From contig NZ_JAGPOT010000041.1 of the NCBI RefSeq assembly GCF_018224015.1, positions 1 through 64,000 on the forward strand: a stretch of 64,000 bases of DNA, in the 5' to 3' direction. Positions 60,404 through 64,000 of this stretch are shown here, in pieces. This DNA comes from Pseudarthrobacter albicanus (GTDB lineage Bacteria; Actinomycetota; Actinomycetes; Actinomycetales; Micrococcaceae). The notes beneath the pieces are model-generated. The model did no database searches and had not been told where the DNA came from. It saw only the letters and a list, made by a program, of their open reading frames with translations. The position numbers were made by a program, and so were the translations under genes. Within the stretch, counting starts at the first letter, position 1. Every line of letters starts with the position of its first letter.

Positions 60404-60812
60404 GGCCACGCTCCTAGGCTCGCCAACTGGGTTGTCATTCTCGCCAACTAGGCTGGCAAGCCACATTGCCCGTGGCTGGAGATATGCGCGACTGGGTTGC
60501 CAAGGTACTAACGAGGGCGTTGTTGCGCTCCTGACGTCGTCGCCTGACCGGTCCGGGTGCACGGCTTCTGCAACGATCTCTTACGTCAGAGACCCTGAGG
60601 GTCCGACGAATTGCCGATCCGTAGCTCGTCCTGCCGCCACGCCGAAGCCCGGGTCTGCCGGTACCTCCACCAGAGGGGTTTTCGACGAGTCGAAAGCTCT
60701 GGCGTCGGGGAGTAAGCGAGAGTAGCGTCGGTTGGAGAATTTGAGGGCGATGGGCAGCAGCGTGGCCTGAGGGGCCAGGGCGTGCTGGTGGTGGTTTCTT
60801 GAAGGAGCCGGG

Positions 60813-62972
60813 ATGGCTGGATGGAATGCTGACACGGCGGCCGGGCCCCTGGGGGCCGGGACGGTCACGTTGGTTGAGGGATCGTCGTTTTGCATCTCCT
60901 TGCCGAACGGGGACATCCATCCCGAGCATCCCCATGGTCTTTTCGTCCTCGACACCCGCATCCTCTCGGGCTGGAGCCTGACCGTTAACGGCCAGCCGCT
61001 GGAGCCCCTCGCCGCGGAGACGAAGGAGCCGTACCGGGCGCTGTTTGCCGGCCGCGTTCCCCGCGCGGACGGGTATGCGGACAGCCCGCTGATCGTGGAG
61101 CGGCTGCGCGAAGTGGGGGCCGGCATCCAGGAGCAGGTCACCGTCCGCAATTACTCCCTGAAGCCGGCCGAATGCGTGATCTCCCTGAAGATTGAGGCGG
61201 ATTTCGCGGATCTTTTCGAGGTGAAGGAAGCACGGATCCAGCGGCGCTGGGACGAAACCCGACACGCGGAGGCCGGGGCGCTGACCATCCGGGCGCGCTG
61301 GCAGGAGGTCCGGAAGGGCGTCGTGATCCAGGCCCCCGGAGCAGACATTTCGCCGGAGGCCCTCACGTACCGGGTGTCCGTCGCGCCGCACGGCCACTGG
61401 AGCACGGTCCTGACCGTGATGCCCGGCGTCGGGGAAGCCCTCCCCGAAGCGCCATTCGGCCAATCTGGCGGGGAGGGATTGTCCCCGCGGGACCGGCGCC
61501 GGCAGGAATGGGTGGCCAGGATCCCGGTGCTGCAGATGGGAAACCGGTCCATCGAACGGACCCTGCGGCGCAGCTACGACGACCTGGGCGCCCTCCGCAT
61601 CGAGGACCCGGATCATCCGGAACGTGTGGTGGTCGCCGCGGGCGCGCCGTGGTTCATGACCCTGTTCGGCCGGGACTCGCTCTGGGCCTCGGAAATGGCA
61701 CTGCCGGTGGACCCCTCGCTGGCCCTGGGCACGCTGCAGACGCTGGCGGACCGCCAGGGCACCGTGGTGGATCCGATGACGGAGGAGGAACCGGGCAAGA
61801 TCCTGCACGAGGTCAGGCTCGATGTCTCCAGCGGCCTGGCCCTGGGCGGCAAGTCCGCCTACTACGGCAGCGTCGACGCCACCCCGCTGTTCGTGGACGT
61901 GCTCGGGGCAGTCAGCCGCTGGGGATTCGCCAAGGACACCATCGCCGCGCTGCTGCCCCACGCGGACCGGGCGCTGGCGTGGATCCGGGACTACGGGGAC
62001 AAGGACGGCGACGGGTTCGTCGAGTACGAGCGCCTCAACGACCGGGGGCTGATCAACCAGGGCTGGAAGGACTCCTGGGACGGGATCAACTTCGCCGACG
62101 GCCGGCTGGCCGAGCCGCCGATCGCGCTCTGCGAGGTGCAGGCCTACGTCTACGCCGCGTACCTGGCCCGCGCCTGGATGGCGTACGACGCCGGCGACAC
62201 GGCTCTCGCGGACGAGCTCGCCGACCGCGCGGCGCAGCTGAAGAAACACTTCAACGAGCAGTTCTGGATGCCAGACCGCGGATACTACGCCATCGCCCTG
62301 GACCGCCACAAACGGCAGGTCGACGCGTGCGCGTCCAACATGGGCCACTGCCTGTGGCTGGGCCTCATGGATGAGGACAAGGCCCCGCAGGTGGCCGAAC
62401 GGCTGATGTCCCCGGAAATGTTCAGCGGCTGGGGCGTGCGGACCCTGGCGGCCGACATGGGCGCCTACAATCCCGCCAGCTACCACAACGGCTCCGTCTG
62501 GCCGCACGACAACGCGATCATCGCGGCCGGCCTGCTGCGCTACGGCTTTGTGGCGGAGGCACAGCGGATCTCCACGGCGCTGCTGGAGGCGGCCGAGTAC
62601 TCCGGCGGCCGGCTGCCGGAGCTGTTCTGCGGCTTCAGCCGGGACCAGTTCGCGGCACCCGTGCCCTATCCGACGGCCTGCTCGCCGCAGGCCTGGGCTG
62701 CGACCACACCGATCCTCCTGGTGACGAGCCTGATGCGCTACGACACCCATGTTTCCCGCGGCAGCCTCTGGATGGACCCCGTACTCCCGGAATCCTATGG
62801 CGACCTGCACATCACCAACGCGCCCATGGCCGGCGGCCGGATCACCATCGACATCGCCAATTCCGTCCCGACCGTCCAGGGGCTGCCCGAAGGGATGGTG
62901 TTCCACCGCGGGCACCGGCCGTGGATTACGGAACTCGTGGAGCAGGCGGCCCGCCGCCCAACGGCTCAATAA
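60813..62972 (+). CDS. Amylo-alpha-1,6-glucosidase/glycogen-debranching-type glycoside hydrolase
   Basis: A protein of 719 residues. Residues 20-215 are the GDE_N_bis-type N-terminal domain (GLFVLDTRILSGWSLTVNGQ, and PRADGYADSPLIVERLREVG). Residues 260-700 are an (alpha/alpha)6 barrel of the GH15/debranching type: APWFMTLFGRDSLWASEMAL, then QGWKDSWDGINF, EVQAYVYAAYLA and NGSVWPHDNAIIAAGLLRYG, with the acidic residues expected at the active site. It would hydrolyse alpha-1,6 or related glucan or glycoside bonds; substrate is not clear. AAGGAG ribosome site. It is convergent with the IclR regulator gene on the opposite strand. It is unrelated to plasmid functions, so it is probably cargo or the edge of adjacent DNA. 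Confidence 0.9.
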   Translation: MAGWNADTAAGPLGAGTVTLVEGSSFCISLPNGDIHPEHPHGLFVLDTRILSGWSLTVNGQPLEPLAAETKEPYRALFAGRVPRADGYADSPLIVERLREVGAGIQEQVTVRNYSLKPAECVISLKIEADFADLFEVKEARIQRRWDETRHAEAGALTIRARWQEVRKGVVIQAPGADISPEALTYRVSVAPHGHWSTVLTVMPGVGEALPEAPFGQSGGEGLSPRDRRRQEWVARIPVLQMGNRSIERTLRRSYDDLGALRIEDPDHPERVVVAAGAPWFMTLFGRDSLWASEMALPVDPSLALGTLQTLADRQGTVVDPMTEEEPGKILHEVRLDVSSGLALGGKSAYYGSVDATPLFVDVLGAVSRWGFAKDTIAALLPHADRALAWIRDYGDKDGDGFVEYERLNDRGLINQGWKDSWDGINFADGRLAEPPIALCEVQAYVYAAYLARAWMAYDAGDTALADELADRAAQLKKHFNEQFWMPDRGYYAIALDRHKRQVDACASNMGHCLWLGLMDEDKAPQVAERLMSPEMFSGWGVRTLAADMGAYNPASYHNGSVWPHDNAIIAAGLLRYGFVAEAQRISTALLEAAEYSGGRLPELFCGFSRDQFAAPVPYPTACSPQAWAATTPILLVTSLMRYDTHVSRGSLWMDPVLPESYGDLHITNAPMAGGRITIDIANSVPTVQGLPEGMVFHRGHRPWITELVEQAARRPTAQ

Positions 62973-63095
62973 CGGGCACAGCCGGGCAGGCTACCTTCCG
63001 GTTGATTCTTTCTCGGCGCTGCAGAGGGCCGCCTGGGCGACGACGGAGGCGGCCCGGGGGTTGGCTCCGTCAAAGAAGACAATGGTTCGGCAAAT

Positions 63096-63923
63096 CTAGA
63101 TTTGGCTGCGGTTTTCGGTGCTCGCGGGCGGACGTCCGCCCAGGCGTGTGGTGACCCGGTGTGCCGCGGCTGCGCATGCTTCGCCCAGGCTTTGCAGTCT
63201 TTCCCTTGAGACGCGGAACCGGGGGGCCGGGATCAGGACGGCGGCCACGACGTCGCCGCGGTGATCATAGACGGGTGCTGCCACGCCCACTTCGTCGATG
63301 GAGGATTCGCCGTAGTTGATGGCCCAGCCCCGGCGCGACACGTCCTTGAGCCTGATCTGGTAGGCCTCGACGCTTGTGTCGTCCAGTCCCGGATAGGTGA
63401 TGGCTCCGCTGCGGAGCAGGGCATTGACGCGTTCGGCGGTTTGGGCTGCGAGGAAGACCTGCACGGAGGAGCTCATGGCGTCCTTGTAGCGCGCGCCGAG
63501 CGGGGTGGTGTGTCTGATCTGGTGATGGCTGGCGATCTGTTCCACGCACATCGATTCGGTGCCGTTCCACACCATGAGGGCGCTCGTCTCTCCTGTCTGT
63601 TCGGCAAGTTCACGCAGGACCGGATACGCCACGCGCCGTTCTTCCAGTTCGGCCAGCAGCGGCCCGGCGACGGCGATCAGCCCCAGGCCCAGGCGGAAAC
63701 GGCGCGTTTCCGGGTCCCGTTCCACCAGGTGTTCCTGTTCGAAGGTGGACAGGATCCGGGACACGGTGCTTTTGTGCAGGCCGACCCGGTTGGCGATCTC
63801 GGTGACGCCGAGCAGCGGCTCGTCCGCGGTGAAGGTCCGCAGGACGGCGATGGCGTTGACGATGACGGAGGTGCCCTTGGTGTCGCCGTTTCCGTGGGTG
63901 TCAGGAGATTCTGCTGGAGTCAT
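63096..63923 (-). CDS. IclR family transcriptional regulator
   Basis: A protein of 275 residues. The N-terminal winged helix (about 18-80) has GVTEIANRVGLHKSTVSRIL followed by STFEQEHLVERDPETRRFRL. The C-terminal effector-binding domain (90-265) has the usual VAYPVLRELAEQTGETSALM, YKDAMSSSVQVFLAA and RGWAINYGESSIDEVGVAAP. IclR proteins control carbon catabolism genes on binding small metabolites. Its gene ends 123 bases from the end of the glucosidase gene (convergent), so it more likely regulates genes beyond the window's right edge. Confidence 0.93.
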   Translation of the reverse strand: MTPAESPDTHGNGDTKGTSVIVNAIAVLRTFTADEPLLGVTEIANRVGLHKSTVSRILSTFEQEHLVERDPETRRFRLGLGLIAVAGPLLAELEERRVAYPVLRELAEQTGETSALMVWNGTESMCVEQIASHHQIRHTTPLGARYKDAMSSSVQVFLAAQTAERVNALLRSGAITYPGLDDTSVEAYQIRLKDVSRRGWAINYGESSIDEVGVAAPVYDHRGDVVAAVLIPAPRFRVSRERLQSLGEACAAAAHRVTTRLGGRPPASTENRSQI

Positions 63924-64000
63924 GATGAGACCATCATTCCGTATGAGAGCCGAAAAGCGGCGCCACGTCCGACGCGGCGCCGCTTCCTTGCGGGCTATGG

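Noticed and set aside
60096-60725. Plus-strand frame of 209 codons in the repeat-rich tract
   Set aside because: It runs through direct repeats and IS-end-like debris, has no ribosome site and biased residues (Arg, Ser, Pro).
60435-62969. Minus-strand frame of 844 codons
   Set aside because: Antisense to the glycoside hydrolase, whose motifs are clear in the plus-strand translation; the minus frame has only shadow composition.

Overview
The window is GC-rich actinobacterial DNA, most like a large accessory plasmid (or integrated plasmid-derived element) of an Arthrobacter-type Micrococcaceae bacterium. The evidence is high GC, frequent GTG starts, a SCO6880/DUF4913/DUF4192/DUF6504 gene complement, and an actinobacterial type IV secretion cluster next to a primase-like Rep protein and a ParA/ribbon-helix-helix pair. 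No rRNA, tRNA, CRISPR array or intact transposase was found. No relaxase gene was recognised either, so mobility is not shown within these 64 kb.

Layout. 0-5 kb: an intact serine recombinase, small ORFs, an HTH-ROK regulator coupled to a pentapeptide-repeat membrane protein, and a decayed second resolvase. 5-19 kb: a defence island with an HNH-domain protein, two broken genes, a giant single-chain Type ISP-like restriction-modification enzyme and a three-gene Lamassu-Sir2 system. 19-30 kb: plasmid housekeeping genes (ParB-domain protein, DUF4192, small proteins, DUF6504, KfrA-like coiled-coil protein) and two copies of a helicase-associated-domain gene, one of them frameshifted. Three minus-strand transcription units here are each preceded, 74 nt upstream of the start codon, by the same roughly 300-nt element, whose stems keep pairing although their sequences differ.

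30-36 kb: the maintenance core. It has six to seven tandem repeats of about 160-179 bp, parA, an RHH partition protein, a duplicated 3' end of rep, and rep itself. 36-39 kb: an ImmA/IrrE protease, MAB_1171c-like membrane protein, PAP2-like protein and XRE-regulator operon with related operator-like palindromes at both ends. 39.4-51.1 kb: a compact conjugation/T4SS operon: ArsR-like regulator, transglycosylase-CHAP hydrolase, lipoprotein, MinD-like ATPase, DUF6668, small pilin-like protein, a VirB8-position protein, a VirB6/TrbL-like protein, SCO6880, a VirB4-like ATPase, a VirD4-like coupling protein and DUF4913.

51.2-59.2 kb: directly behind the conjugation genes is a translationally coupled set: a YhcG-type PD-(D/E)xK nuclease, a 2085-residue STAND-type NTPase with an N-terminal DUF4297/Cap4-like nuclease region, and an overlapping gene of unknown function. 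This is the best candidate for a poorly described defence system. 59.2-60.8 kb is gene-free and full of short degenerate repeats resembling insertion-sequence ends. 60.8-64 kb carries an amylo-alpha-1,6-glucosidase-type glycoside hydrolase and a divergent IclR regulator, which look like ordinary metabolic cargo or flanking DNA.
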